The notes below the pieces were generated by a model. The model did not search any database, had not been told where the DNA came from, and was given only the letters and a program-made list of their open reading frames with translations. The position numbers and the translations under genes are program-made. From Mycolicibacterium peregrinum (GTDB lineage Bacteria > Actinomycetota > Actinomycetes > Mycobacteriales > Mycobacteriaceae): a stretch of DNA of 64,000 nt. The DNA lies in NCBI RefSeq assembly GCF_001665785.1, contig NZ_LZSO01000036.1, forward strand, positions 62,001-126,000, read 5' to 3'. Below, one piece after another: positions 40,589-53,637 of the stretch. The first letter of the stretch is position 1; each line of letters opens with the position of its first letter.

Positions 40589-40948
40589 ATGACCGAGCGC
40601 CAGGTGCTGCAGCCGAGCGCAGCCCACCCCATCACCATTGCCCCGACCGGACGTCGGGTCACCGTCACCGTCGGCGGCGCGATCATCGCGCAGACCGATG
40701 CGGCCCTGACCCTTCAGGAGTCGACTTATCCAGCCGTGCAATACATTCCGCGCGCCGACGTCGTGTGGGAAACGCTGACCCGTAGTGCCAGCACCACCTA
40801 CTGCCCCTATAAGGGTGAGGCGAACTATTACCACGTCGGCGAGATCGAGGACGCGGTCTGGACCTACGAGCAGCCGTACCCGGCTGTCGCTGAAATAGCC
40901 GATCACCTGGCCTTCTACCCGCAGAAGGCCGACATCGCCCTGGCCTAG
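40589..40948 (+). CDS. Single DUF427-domain protein
   Basis: 119 residues, one complete DUF427 domain: 'VTVGGAIIAQTDAALTLQESTYPAVQYIPRADV', 'TYCPYKGEANYYHVG' and 'DAVWTYEQPYPAVAEIADHLAFYP'. The C-P-Y-K-G-x-A-x-Y-Y motif matches that of the tandem protein at 24.5 kb. Cytoplasmic, no signal peptide, function unknown. It is 9 bp upstream of the AlkA-like glycosylase, so probably cotranscribed with a DNA-repair gene. Confidence 0.9.
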   Translation: MTERQVLQPSAAHPITIAPTGRRVTVTVGGAIIAQTDAALTLQESTYPAVQYIPRADVVWETLTRSASTTYCPYKGEANYYHVGEIEDAVWTYEQPYPAVAEIADHLAFYPQKADIALA

Positions 40949-40957
40949 TCTAAAGCG

Positions 40958-41857
40958 GTGCCCTCAATCAGCGTCACGTTCGACGGCCCGGCCAGTCCCG
41001 GGCTGACGCTGGCTCCCTGGCGGCGCGGCGGGTATGACCCGACCAACCGGATCAGTGCCGACGGTGCGATCTGGCGCGTAAGCGCGATGAAAACCGGTCC
41101 GGTGACCGCGCGGATCATCAAGTCGGCGCCCGGCACCGTGGACTGCGAGACCTGGGGTCCGGGCGGAGCAGAGTTCCTGGACGGCTTTCCGGCGCTGGTA
41201 GGTGCTGACGACGACGCCGGCAACTTCGATCCCACCGAGCCGACCATCGCGGAGGCGCACCGGCGCGTGCCGCACCTGCGTCTCGGGCGCAGTGGCCGGG
41301 TATTGGAGGCGTTGGTGCCCGCGATCATCGAGCAGCGGGTTTCTGGCATGGATGCCTGGCGGGCCTGGCGGTGGTTGGTGACCAAGTACGGCGCCCCAGC
41401 CCCCGGCCCGGCACCTGATGGGATGCGGGTGCCACCTACCGCCGACGTGTGGCGACGTATCCCGTCGTGGGAATTCCACCGGGCCAACGTGGACCCGGGC
41501 CGGGCGCGGACCATCGTCGGTTGTGCGCAGCGCGCCGATGCCCTCGAGAGGCTCACTGCCGAGCGGGCCGTGACGGCGTTGCGCTCGTTGCCCGGTGTCG
41601 GTGAGTGGACGGCGGCAGAAACCGTGCAGCGCGCCTTCGGCGACGCCGATGCGCTGTCGGTTGGCGACTATCACCTGGCGACGATGGTAGGACGCACCCT
41701 GCTCGGCCGGCCGATCGACGATGCGGAGATGGTCGAACTGCTCGAACCCCTGCGCCCACACCGGCAGCGGGCCGTCCGTTTGTTGGAAGCCAGTGGGCTG
41801 GCCCACAATCCGCGTTTCGGAGCGCGTCAGGCCATTCCGAATCTGCGCGCGCTGTAG
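40958..41857 (+). CDS. DNA-3-methyladenine glycosylase-like HhH-GPD protein (AlkA type)
   Basis: 299 residues, GTG start. The hairpin 'LRSLPGVGEWTAAETVQRAFGDADALSVGDYHL' has the helix-hairpin-helix and catalytic D237 in the G-P-D-equivalent region. It lacks the Fe-S cluster Cys of EndoIII/MutY, so AlkA-like base excision (removal of alkylated purines) is likely. The N-terminal ~100 residues resemble the TBP-like AlkA N-domain. Followed after 71 bp by dps, giving a DNA-protection neighbourhood. Confidence 0.85.
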   Translation: MPSISVTFDGPASPGLTLAPWRRGGYDPTNRISADGAIWRVSAMKTGPVTARIIKSAPGTVDCETWGPGGAEFLDGFPALVGADDDAGNFDPTEPTIAEAHRRVPHLRLGRSGRVLEALVPAIIEQRVSGMDAWRAWRWLVTKYGAPAPGPAPDGMRVPPTADVWRRIPSWEFHRANVDPGRARTIVGCAQRADALERLTAERAVTALRSLPGVGEWTAAETVQRAFGDADALSVGDYHLATMVGRTLLGRPIDDAEMVELLEPLRPHRQRAVRLLEASGLAHNPRFGARQAIPNLRAL

Positions 41858-41862
41858 CCGGG

Positions 41863-41890
41863 GTGATTGCGCGCCGCCGTTGTCGGGTAC
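41863..41890 (+). promoter_or_regulatory. Possible SigF-type promoter of dps
   Basis: GGGTAC at 41885-41890 with a GGTGATT-like element 16-17 bp upstream resembles the SigF pattern (GGWWT-N16-17-GGGTAY). It lies ~40 bp before the dps start. SigF control of dps is known in fast-growing mycobacteria; the -35 is weak here. Confidence 0.35.
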
Positions 41891-41928
41891 CCCGGGGCGG
41901 AACCGATCGTGAACCGAAAGGAGCCGCA

Positions 41929-42480
41929 ATGACCTCGTTCACCATTCCCGGTCTGACCGACAAGCAGGGCAACGAAGTGGCCCAGCTCTTGCAGAAGCAG
42001 CTCAGCACGTACAACGACCTGCATCTGACGCTCAAGCACGTCCACTGGAACGTCGTCGGTCCGAACTTCATCGGCGTCCACGAGATGATCGACCCACAGG
42101 TGGCGCTGGTGCGGGCCTACGCCGATGAGGTCGCCGAACGGATTGCTGCGCTGGGCAAATCGCCGAAGGGCACCCCGGGGGCCATCATCTCTGACCGCAC
42201 GTGGGACGACTACTCCGTCGGACGTGACAAGGTGCAAGCCCACCTCGCGGCACTCGACCTCGTCTACAACGGGGTGATCGAGGACACCCGGAAGGTGATC
42301 GACAAGTTGGAGAAACTCGATCTTGTCTCCCAGGACGTTCTCATCGACCATGCCGCCGAACTCGAGAAGTTCCAGTGGTTCGTCCGGGCTCACCTGGAGA
42401 GCGCCGGGGGCACGCTGGCCCATGAAGGCGCGCCCACCGAGCGCGGTGCCGCCGGCAAGGCGCGGCGCAAGAGCGCATAG
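41929..42480 (+). CDS. dps: Dps ferritin-like DNA-protecting protein
   Basis: 183 residues. 'NDLHLTLKHVHWNVVGPNFIGVHEMIDPQ' contains the Dps ferroxidase H-x-x-x-H-W-N and D/E ligands split between subunits; the C-terminal ~20 residues 'ERGAAGKARRKSA' are Lys/Arg-rich, the DNA-binding tail of mycobacterial Dps1. It stores iron and coats DNA under starvation or oxidative stress. AAAGGAG lies 6-7 nt before the ATG. Mostly cytoplasmic dodecamer. Confidence 0.95.
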   Translation: MTSFTIPGLTDKQGNEVAQLLQKQLSTYNDLHLTLKHVHWNVVGPNFIGVHEMIDPQVALVRAYADEVAERIAALGKSPKGTPGAIISDRTWDDYSVGRDKVQAHLAALDLVYNGVIEDTRKVIDKLEKLDLVSQDVLIDHAAELEKFQWFVRAHLESAGGTLAHEGAPTERGAAGKARRKSA

Positions 42481-42494
42481 GCCTGCGGCGCTTG

Positions 42495-42514
42495 ACCTCA
42501 ACCATTGTTGAGGT
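42495..42514. terminator. Hairpin after dps
   Basis: ACCTCAAC and GTTGAGGT form a perfect 8-bp stem with a CATT loop 15 bp after the dps stop. There is no U-tract, so it could be a weak terminator or an operator for the MBL gene that starts at 42530. Confidence 0.4.
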
Positions 42515-42529
42515 GCCAGGCTCGGTGCC

Positions 42530-43354
42530 ATGCCTACCTGGATTTGCACGGGATGCGGTGTGGAACACCCGGATTCCGCGACCGAACCCGCCGACAGCTG
42601 TGTGTTGACCTCGGAGATCGTCTCGATCGAGGAGCGCGGGGACCTACCGCCACATGGCACTTGGACGACGCTGGAGGAACTGGCGGCGCAACCGCACCAC
42701 ACCGAACACGTCGACCACGGTCGCGGAGTGCACAGCCTGCGGCGTGCGCCCAAGTTCGCCATCGGACACCGGTCGTTTGTGGTGCAGACCGCGCACGGAA
42801 ACCTGCTGTGGGACGCGCCGGCCTACCTGGACGACGAGATCATCGGCCTCGTTCACAGCCTCGGTGGTGCCGACGCCATCGCCGCCAGCCATCCCCACAT
42901 GTTCGGGGCGCAACTCAGTTGGAGCAGGGCCTTCGGCGGCGTGCCCGTGTACGTGAATGCCCTTGACGCGGAGTGGCTTCCGGCTCCCGATCCGCTGATC
43001 AAGCAGTGGACCGAGGAGCTGGAACCGCTGTCGGGAGTGCGACTGATCCACGTCGGCGGTCACATGCGAGGCAGTTCGGTGGCGCTGACGGCCAACGGCA
43101 CCCTGCTGGTCGGCGACACCATCTCCGGCGGACTGGCCCGCAACTGGGTGTCGTTTCAGCGCAACTTTCCCAAACACGTCCCGCTGTCGGCTGCGGTGGT
43201 GCGCCGGATCGTGGATCGGCTCGACGGGTACGACTATGACCGGCTCTACACCCTTGGCGGCGACGAGATAGACAGCGCCGCCAAGGATGTAGTGCACCGG
43301 TCAGCTGATACTCATATTCGTTGGGTCAGTGGAGAATTCGACCATCTGACCTGA
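42530..43354 (+). CDS. Metallo-beta-lactamase-fold protein with Cys-rich N-terminal ribbon
   Basis: 274 residues. The first ~25 residues 'MPTWICTGCGVEHPDS' with C-x-x-C plus a Cys at 24 look like a small zinc ribbon. The MBL core is divergent: instead of H-x-H-x-D-H it has 'AIAASHPHMFGAQ', then 'LIHVGGHMRGSSV' and 'LLVGDTISGG' in place of the later His/Asp ligands. This variant (S-H-P-H) occurs in other hydrolase-like MBL proteins of unknown substrate. It ends one base from the convergent aquaporin stop. Confidence 0.8.
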   Translation: MPTWICTGCGVEHPDSATEPADSCVLTSEIVSIEERGDLPPHGTWTTLEELAAQPHHTEHVDHGRGVHSLRRAPKFAIGHRSFVVQTAHGNLLWDAPAYLDDEIIGLVHSLGGADAIAASHPHMFGAQLSWSRAFGGVPVYVNALDAEWLPAPDPLIKQWTEELEPLSGVRLIHVGGHMRGSSVALTANGTLLVGDTISGGLARNWVSFQRNFPKHVPLSAAVVRRIVDRLDGYDYDRLYTLGGDEIDSAAKDVVHRSADTHIRWVSGEFDHLT

Positions 43355-43355
43355 T

Positions 43356-44129
43356 CTAGCCGGCGCGCTCCTGGTCCAGGGTGTCCTCGCGGACCGGGCG
43401 GTCGGCGAGCGCCTCCGGGGCGCCGAACAGGAACGAGTAAGCCAGGCCGGCGATGGCCGCACCGACCAGTGGGGCCAGCCAGAACGCCCACAGCTGCGCG
43501 GGCGCCCCGTTTCCGTTGAAAAACGCGACCGCCGTGGACCGGGCCGGGTTGACCGAAGTGTTGGAGATCGGGATCGAGATCAGGTGGATCAGCGTCAGGG
43601 TGAGGCCGATCGACAGACCGGCGAAGCCCTTCGGCGCGCGGTCATCGGTGGAACCGAGGATGACCAGCAGGAACACCGCGGTCAGGATCACCTCGGCCAG
43701 CAGCACGGCGGCCAGTGAATATCCGCCCGGGGAGTGTTCGCCGTAACCGTTGGCGGCCATGTTCCCGGTGGCAGACCACCCGTCCTTGCCGCTGGCGATC
43801 ACATAGATCACCACGCCGGCCACCAGACCACCCACCACCTGCGAAATCCAGTACGGCACAACGGCCGCCCACTCGACGCGGCGGGCCAGCGCGGCCCCGA
43901 GCGTGACGGCCGGGTTGAAGTGCCCGCCGGAGATGGTGCCGAAGGCGTACACGCCGGTCAGCACCGTCAGGCCGAACGCGAGGGCTACCCCGAGGAACCC
44001 GATCCCCACCGAGAAGCCGTCGGAGAGAAACTTCGCGGCGAAGACCGCGCTACCGCAACCGCCCAGGACCAGCCAAAACGTCCCGATGAATTCGGCTGCC
44101 AATCGATGTGACATGCTCGGCGTACTCAT
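43356..44129 (-). CDS. aqpZ: Aquaporin Z
   Basis: 257 residues with six membrane helices and two half-helices, marked by the two N-P-A motifs in 'GGHFNPAVT' and 'TSVNPARS'. The selectivity filter Arg follows the second NPA. It is a water channel of the plasma membrane; glycerol facilitator features (Asp after second NPA) are absent. ATG start preceded by GGAGG-like 'GGAGTTCACC'. It stands alone with an aattgatcg-containing upstream stretch at ~44.2 kb. Confidence 0.95.
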   Translation of the reverse strand: MSTPSMSHRLAAEFIGTFWLVLGGCGSAVFAAKFLSDGFSVGIGFLGVALAFGLTVLTGVYAFGTISGGHFNPAVTLGAALARRVEWAAVVPYWISQVVGGLVAGVVIYVIASGKDGWSATGNMAANGYGEHSPGGYSLAAVLLAEVILTAVFLLVILGSTDDRAPKGFAGLSIGLTLTLIHLISIPISNTSVNPARSTAVAFFNGNGAPAQLWAFWLAPLVGAAIAGLAYSFLFGAPEALADRPVREDTLDQERAG

Positions 44130-44242
44130 GGTGAACTCCTCCGTAGATGTGGTTCATCCGGAGGGTTTCACGCCATTAACTGATGGCAGAGTCGTTGTTG
44201 CCGAATTGATCGCACAGTGAAATTTACGTTGCCGTACCGAGA

Positions 44243-45043
44243 TCAGCGGTAAGCGGTCAATCGGGCCACCAGCGCCACCACGCCGTCATCGCCGATGGCC
44301 TGCGCGTCGACCGCTCCTGAGCTGCGTCCGACCCGCAATGCGCGCGCCTCGTAACGTGATTCGTCACCGCCACGGAACTGGCGCAGGTAATTGACCCGCA
44401 GCGAAGCCGTCCGCCAGGTCTCACCGGCATCGGCACCGAGGGCCGCGGAGCCGACGAGTTCCAGCGCCGCTGCCGACACCCCGCCGTGCACGATGCCGAT
44501 GCTGTTGTTGATGACGGGATCGGGCAATTGCCGCAGTACCGCGGTGCTGCCACCGGTCTCGGCGACCTGGACCGACATGCGGTCCTCCAGTGCGGCAGGT
44601 GGTGCGCCCTCGGTCGAGTCGGTGGGCCATTCGAGGATGTGCCCCGGCGCATGGATGTGGAAGGACCGCACCGTCGCAGTCCCGATCAACTGGTCTCCGT
44701 GGGTCAGCTCCGACAGGCTCAGCGAACCCGTGCCCTTCGGGCCGAAAGGCCGGGCGGTCGCCACCACCGGAACCTCCGGTGTGGCGGTGACCAGGTCTAT
44801 GGCGTTCGGGGTGAGCTCGATGGCCAGCTCGCTGGACACGGTCCACTCGTCGTCGGCACGGCGAAGGTGGTTGATCAGGCCACCGATGTGATCTACCAGC
44901 ATCGCCAGCGGAGCGATGGTCGGCACCCGCGTCAGGGGGTTGAGCAGTCCGCCGACGGGGATGGTGGCCACGCAGCGATCCGGGCGCTCTTCAAGGGTTT
45001 GTACGCCCATGCGGCCCAACGGGGTATTCAGCGGATAGTGCAT
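44243..45043 (-). CDS. Double-hotdog thioesterase-family protein
   Basis: 266 residues from ATG 45043. Two hotdog halves: an N-terminal one around 'VPTIAPLAMLVDHIGGLINHL' and a C-terminal one with 'SIGIVHGGVSAAALELVGSAAL', where H-G-G is the PaaI-type acyl-CoA thioesterase motif. It likely hydrolyses aromatic or fatty acyl-CoA. It is divergent from the copper ATPase with a shared CsoR-like palindrome between them, although nothing else ties it to metals. Confidence 0.82.
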   Translation of the reverse strand: MHYPLNTPLGRMGVQTLEERPDRCVATIPVGGLLNPLTRVPTIAPLAMLVDHIGGLINHLRRADDEWTVSSELAIELTPNAIDLVTATPEVPVVATARPFGPKGTGSLSLSELTHGDQLIGTATVRSFHIHAPGHILEWPTDSTEGAPPAALEDRMSVQVAETGGSTAVLRQLPDPVINNSIGIVHGGVSAAALELVGSAALGADAGETWRTASLRVNYLRQFRGGDESRYEARALRVGRSSGAVDAQAIGDDGVVALVARLTAYR

Positions 45044-45074
45044 CGCCGTCAACAGTTACGCCCATCACGGTGGC

Positions 45075-45097
45075 TGTATACCCCCTAGGGGTATACA
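45075..45097. promoter_or_regulatory. CsoR/RicR-like copper operator
   Basis: TGTATACCCC and GGGGTATACA are perfect 10-bp inverted arms around CTA, 8 bp before the CopB-type ATPase ATG. Palindromes of the TACCCC...GGGGTA type are the operators of actinobacterial CsoR and RicR copper sensors, so Cu(I) induction is predicted. It also lies ~32 bp from the divergent thioesterase start. Confidence 0.78.
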
Positions 45098-45105
45098 GTG
45101 GCGAT

Positions 45106-47163
45106 ATGACCACGACCGAACATGCGATGCACGAGCACGAACACACCGGTCACGCGGGACATGCCGGCCACGGGGACCACGTCGCCCAGTTCAGCAGACT
45201 GTTCTGGGTCATGGCGGCGCTGGCCGTGCCCACCGTGGCGCTGTCGCCGATGTTCGCGATGCTCCTCGGCTATTCGATCCCGGATTTCCCCGGCGCGCGC
45301 TGGATCTCACCGCTGCTCGGCACCGTGATGTACGTCTGGGGTGGCCGGCCGTTCCTGACCGGCGCGGTCAGCGAAATACGTTCGCGTGCACCGGGAATGA
45401 TGTTGCTCATCGGTTTGGCGATCACCGTCGCCTTCGTCGCGTCCTGGGGCGCCAGCCTCGGCGTGCTGCACCACCAGCTCGACTTCTGGTGGGAGCTGGC
45501 GCTGCTGATCGTGATCATGCTGCTGGGTCACTGGATCGAGATGCGCTCACTGGCGCAGACCACCTCGGCGCTGGACTCGCTGGCCGCGCTGCTGCCCGAC
45601 GAGGCCGAGCGGGTCGAGGGCCACGGCGACGCCGAGCACGTCGTGACGGTGGCGCCGTCGGATCTGCGGGTCGGCGACCTGGTGATCGTCCGGCCCGGTG
45701 GCAGCGTCCCCGTCGACGGCCGGATCACCGACGGTGCGGCCGATATGGACGAGTCCATGGTCACCGGAGAGTCGAGGGCGGTGCGCCGGGGTTTGGGCGA
45801 CGACGTCGTCGCGGGCACCGTCGCCACCGACTCCGGATTGCGGATCCGGGTCACCGCCGTCGGCGACGACACCGCGCTGGCCGGCATCCAGCGGTTGGTA
45901 GGCGAGGCGATGAACTCCTCGTCGCGGGCGCAGCGGCTGGCCGACCGGGCCGCGGGCTGGCTGTTCTGGTTCGCCCTCGGATCGGCGCTGATCACAGCCC
46001 TGGCGTGGACCCTGTTCGGTGAACCCGACCAGGCCGTGGTGCGCACGATCACGGTGCTGGTCATCGCGTGCCCGCATGCCCTGGGCCTGGCCATCCCGCT
46101 GGTGGTGTCCATTGCGACCGAGCGGGCGGCCCGCGGCGGCGTGCTGATCAAGGACCGGCTGGCATTGGAAATCATGCGCACCGTCGGGGCCGTGCTGTTC
46201 GACAAGACCGGCACCCTGACCAAGGGCGAGCCGGCGGTCACCGCGATGGCGACCACAGACCGCCCCGAGGACGATGTGCTGGCGCTTGCAGCGGCCGCCG
46301 AGGCCGACTCGGAACATCCACTGGCCCGCGCCATCGTCGACGCGGCGAAGCGCCGCGACCTCGACGTCCCGCCGGCCAGCGACTTCAGCTCCTCACCCGC
46401 GGTCGGCGTCAGTGCCCTGGTCGGTGGGCAGCGCGTGCAGGTCGGTGGGCCTGCATTGCTCGACCAAGCCGGAAGATCGGCCCTGCCGGCAAGTGCGCAG
46501 TGGGACGGCGCGACCGTCCTCCACGTGCTGGTCGACGGGGAGGTGGCCGGCGCGCTGGCGCTGGCCGACGAGGTCCGCCCCGAGTCCAGGCAGGCCGTCG
46601 ATGCACTGCACGACCTGGGCATCGAAGTGGTGATGATCACCGGCGACGCCGCGCCCGTCGCTGCCGCGGTGGCCACAGAGCTGGGTATCGACCGGGTATT
46701 CGCCGGGGTGCGGCCCGAGGACAAGGCCGCCAAGGTCGCCGAACTGCAGCACGAAGGTTTGACCGTGGCGATGGTCGGTGACGGCGTCAACGATGCCCCC
46801 GCGCTGGCCCAGGCCGACGTCGGCATCGCGATCGGCGCGGGAACCGACGTCGCCATCGCATCGGCAGGCGTCATCCTGGCCAGCTCCGATCCCCGTTCGG
46901 TGCTCTCGGTGATCGAACTCTCCCGGCAGTCGTATCGGAAGATGAAGCAAAACCTTTGGTGGGCAGCGGGTTACAACTTGATCTCGGTGCCGTTGGCCGC
47001 GGGAGTGGCCGCTCCGCTCGGCTTTGTAATGCCGATGTCGGTCGGAGCGATACTGATGTCAGCGTCGACGGTTGTCGTGGCACTCAATGCGCAGTCGCTA
47101 CGGCGTCTCGACCTACGGCCCGAGGCCGGCGTGCGCGGCGTTGCGCGGGCCTCGGGACGTTGA
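45106..47163 (+). CDS. P1B-3 (CopB-type) copper-transporting ATPase
   Basis: 685 residues. The N terminus has eight His in residues 6-25 instead of CxxC metal-binding domains. Ion-site motif is C322-P-H, the CopB/P1B-3 signature; phosphorylation D366 in D-K-T-G-T-L-T-K, T-G-E-S actuator loop, and the S-E-H-P and G-D-G-V-N-D-A-P motifs complete it. It exports Cu from the cytosol using ATP. The start at ATG 45106 lies just after a copper-type palindrome. A copper sensor gene is not in the window, so the regulator acts in trans. Confidence 0.93.
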   Translation: MTTTEHAMHEHEHTGHAGHAGHGDHVAQFSRLFWVMAALAVPTVALSPMFAMLLGYSIPDFPGARWISPLLGTVMYVWGGRPFLTGAVSEIRSRAPGMMLLIGLAITVAFVASWGASLGVLHHQLDFWWELALLIVIMLLGHWIEMRSLAQTTSALDSLAALLPDEAERVEGHGDAEHVVTVAPSDLRVGDLVIVRPGGSVPVDGRITDGAADMDESMVTGESRAVRRGLGDDVVAGTVATDSGLRIRVTAVGDDTALAGIQRLVGEAMNSSSRAQRLADRAAGWLFWFALGSALITALAWTLFGEPDQAVVRTITVLVIACPHALGLAIPLVVSIATERAARGGVLIKDRLALEIMRTVGAVLFDKTGTLTKGEPAVTAMATTDRPEDDVLALAAAAEADSEHPLARAIVDAAKRRDLDVPPASDFSSSPAVGVSALVGGQRVQVGGPALLDQAGRSALPASAQWDGATVLHVLVDGEVAGALALADEVRPESRQAVDALHDLGIEVVMITGDAAPVAAAVATELGIDRVFAGVRPEDKAAKVAELQHEGLTVAMVGDGVNDAPALAQADVGIAIGAGTDVAIASAGVILASSDPRSVLSVIELSRQSYRKMKQNLWWAAGYNLISVPLAAGVAAPLGFVMPMSVGAILMSASTVVVALNAQSLRRLDLRPEAGVRGVARASGR

Positions 47164-47557
47164 TCATGCAATTCTAAGAATCTGACTAAGCTTTCCTGCA
47201 AATATTGATTGTTGATATAACGGCACTATAACGACACAATGTGATGTGTATGGCAAACTAAATTGACGCGTGGGGCTACTGCCGGGCCCGGCGGGGACTG
47301 AGATGCCCTCGACGGAGTCGGCATGAAACCCTAAGGGCTGCAGTGGAATTCGCTGGTTTTTCGATCAGTCGGCAAGCGTGTTCCAGAGCCGCCAAGCAAG
47401 TATAGTTAGGCTTGGCTAAGTTGGCATCTGCCACGGTAGTTGCCTTATCGTTTTCTCCACTTATGGCGTGTGGGACATAGCCGTCGTCCAGTGCTGCACG
47501 GAGGCGCCCACGCCGAGCCGGCTTCTTCGTAGAAGCGTGTTGAAGGGCAAGGTGGGA
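47164..47557. promoter_or_regulatory. Long upstream region of gltB with an IdeR-like site
   Basis: This AT-richer 394-bp stretch has no convincing gene. It contains TTAGGCTTGGCTAAGTTGG at 47406-47424, which matches 13 of 19 bases of the IdeR iron-box consensus, and AATGTGATGTGTAT at 47238-47251, which recurs with one change at 55026-55039. Both could be chance. The gltB promoter most likely lies in this region; I cannot place its -10 with confidence. Confidence 0.4.
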
Positions 47558-52130
<4,573 letters not shown>

Positions 52131-52138
<8 letters not shown>

Positions 52139-53597
52139 TCCGCGCGGTTTCCTCAAGCACACCTCGAAGGAACTCCCGACCCGCAGGCCGGTTCCGCTGC
52201 GCCTGAAGGACTGGAAAGAGGTCTACGAGGACTTCTCCCACGACAAGCTGCGGGACCAGGCATCGCGATGCATGGACTGCGGTATCCCGTTCTGCCACAA
52301 CGGCTGCCCGCTGGGGAACCTGATCCCGGAGTGGAACGACCTGGTCTACAAGGACCGGTGGCGCGACGGGATCGAGCGGCTGCACGCCACCAACAACTTC
52401 CCGGAGTTCACCGGACGGCTGTGCCCTGCCCCGTGTGAGGCGTCGTGTGTCCTTGGCATCAACCAGGATCCGGTGACCATCAAGCAGGTCGAGGTCGAGC
52501 TCATCGACAACGCCTTCGACCAGGGCTGGGTTGTCCCGAAGATGCCCGACGTGCAGACCGGCAAGAAGGTCGCCGTCGTCGGGTCCGGACCGGCCGGACT
52601 GGCCGCCGCCCAGCAGCTCACGCGCGCCGGTCACACCGTCACGGTGTTCGAGCGCGCCGACCGCATCGGCGGCCTGCTGCGCTACGGCATCCCCGAGTTC
52701 AAGATGGAAAAGCGCCACATCGACCGGCGTCTGGAGCAGATGGCGGCCGAAGGCACCCAGTTCCGGCCCGGCGTCAACGTCGGCGTCGACATCACCGTCG
52801 CGCAGCTGCGGCTGAACTACGACGCGGTCGTGCTGGCCGGCGGTGCCACCGCATGGCGTGACCTGCCGATCCCGGGCCGCGAGCTCGACGGCATCCACCA
52901 GGCCATGGAATTCCTGCCCTGGGCCAACCGGGTTCAGCTCGGCGATGATGTCCTCGACGAGAACGGCCAGCCGCCGATCACGGCCAAGGACAAGCACGTC
53001 ATCATCATCGGCGGTGGCGACACCGGCGCGGACTGCCTGGGCACCTCGCACCGGCAGGGTGCGGCCAGCATCCACCAGTTCGAGATCATGCCGCGCCCGC
53101 CGGAGACCCGCGCGGACTCGACCCCGTGGCCGACCTACCCGCTGATGTTCCGCGTGTCCTCCGCTCACGAAGAGGGCGGCGAGCGCGTGTTCTCGGTCAA
53201 CACCGAGGAATTCACCGGCGCCGACGGTCGTGTCACCGGCCTGCGTGCGCACGAGGTCAAGATGAATGCCGGCAAGTTCGAGAAGGTCGAAGGGACCGAC
53301 TTCGAGCTCAAGGCCGACCTGGTGCTGCTCGCCATGGGCTTCGTCGGACCGGAGAAGGAAGGCTTGCTGAGCAAGCTCGGCGTCGAGCTGACCGACCGTG
53401 GAAACGTCTCCCGCGACGAAAACTTCCAGAGCTCGGTGCCCGGCGTATTCGTCGCCGGTGACATGGGTCGTGGACAGTCGCTGATCGTGTGGGCGATCGC
53501 CGAGGGCCGGGCCGCCGCCGCGGGTGTCGACCGCTACCTGATGGGCAACACCGCTCTGCCGGTGGTGATCAAGCCGACGGCAGCGCCGCAGCGCTAG
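52131..53597 (+). CDS. gltD: Glutamate synthase, small subunit
   Basis: 488 residues. The N-terminal Fe-S Cys cluster C47, C50, C55, C59 ('CMDCGIPFCHNGC') and a second set in 'LCPAPCEASC' hold two 4Fe-4S clusters; 'VVGSGPAGLAAA' binds FAD and 'IIIGGGDTGADCL' binds NADPH. It feeds electrons to GltB. The start overlaps gltB by 8 bp. In mycobacteria the pair is the main route of ammonium assimilation with GlnA. Confidence 0.98.
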
Positions 53598-53637
53598 GTT
53601 TCCGCGTTTCGACTCGCCAACCAGGGGGGGTGGAGAG

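Noticed and set aside
44176..44212. Third copy of the conserved upstream element before aqpZ
   Set aside because: Only AATTGATCG and a separated GATGGCAGA match; spacing differs from the two good copies.
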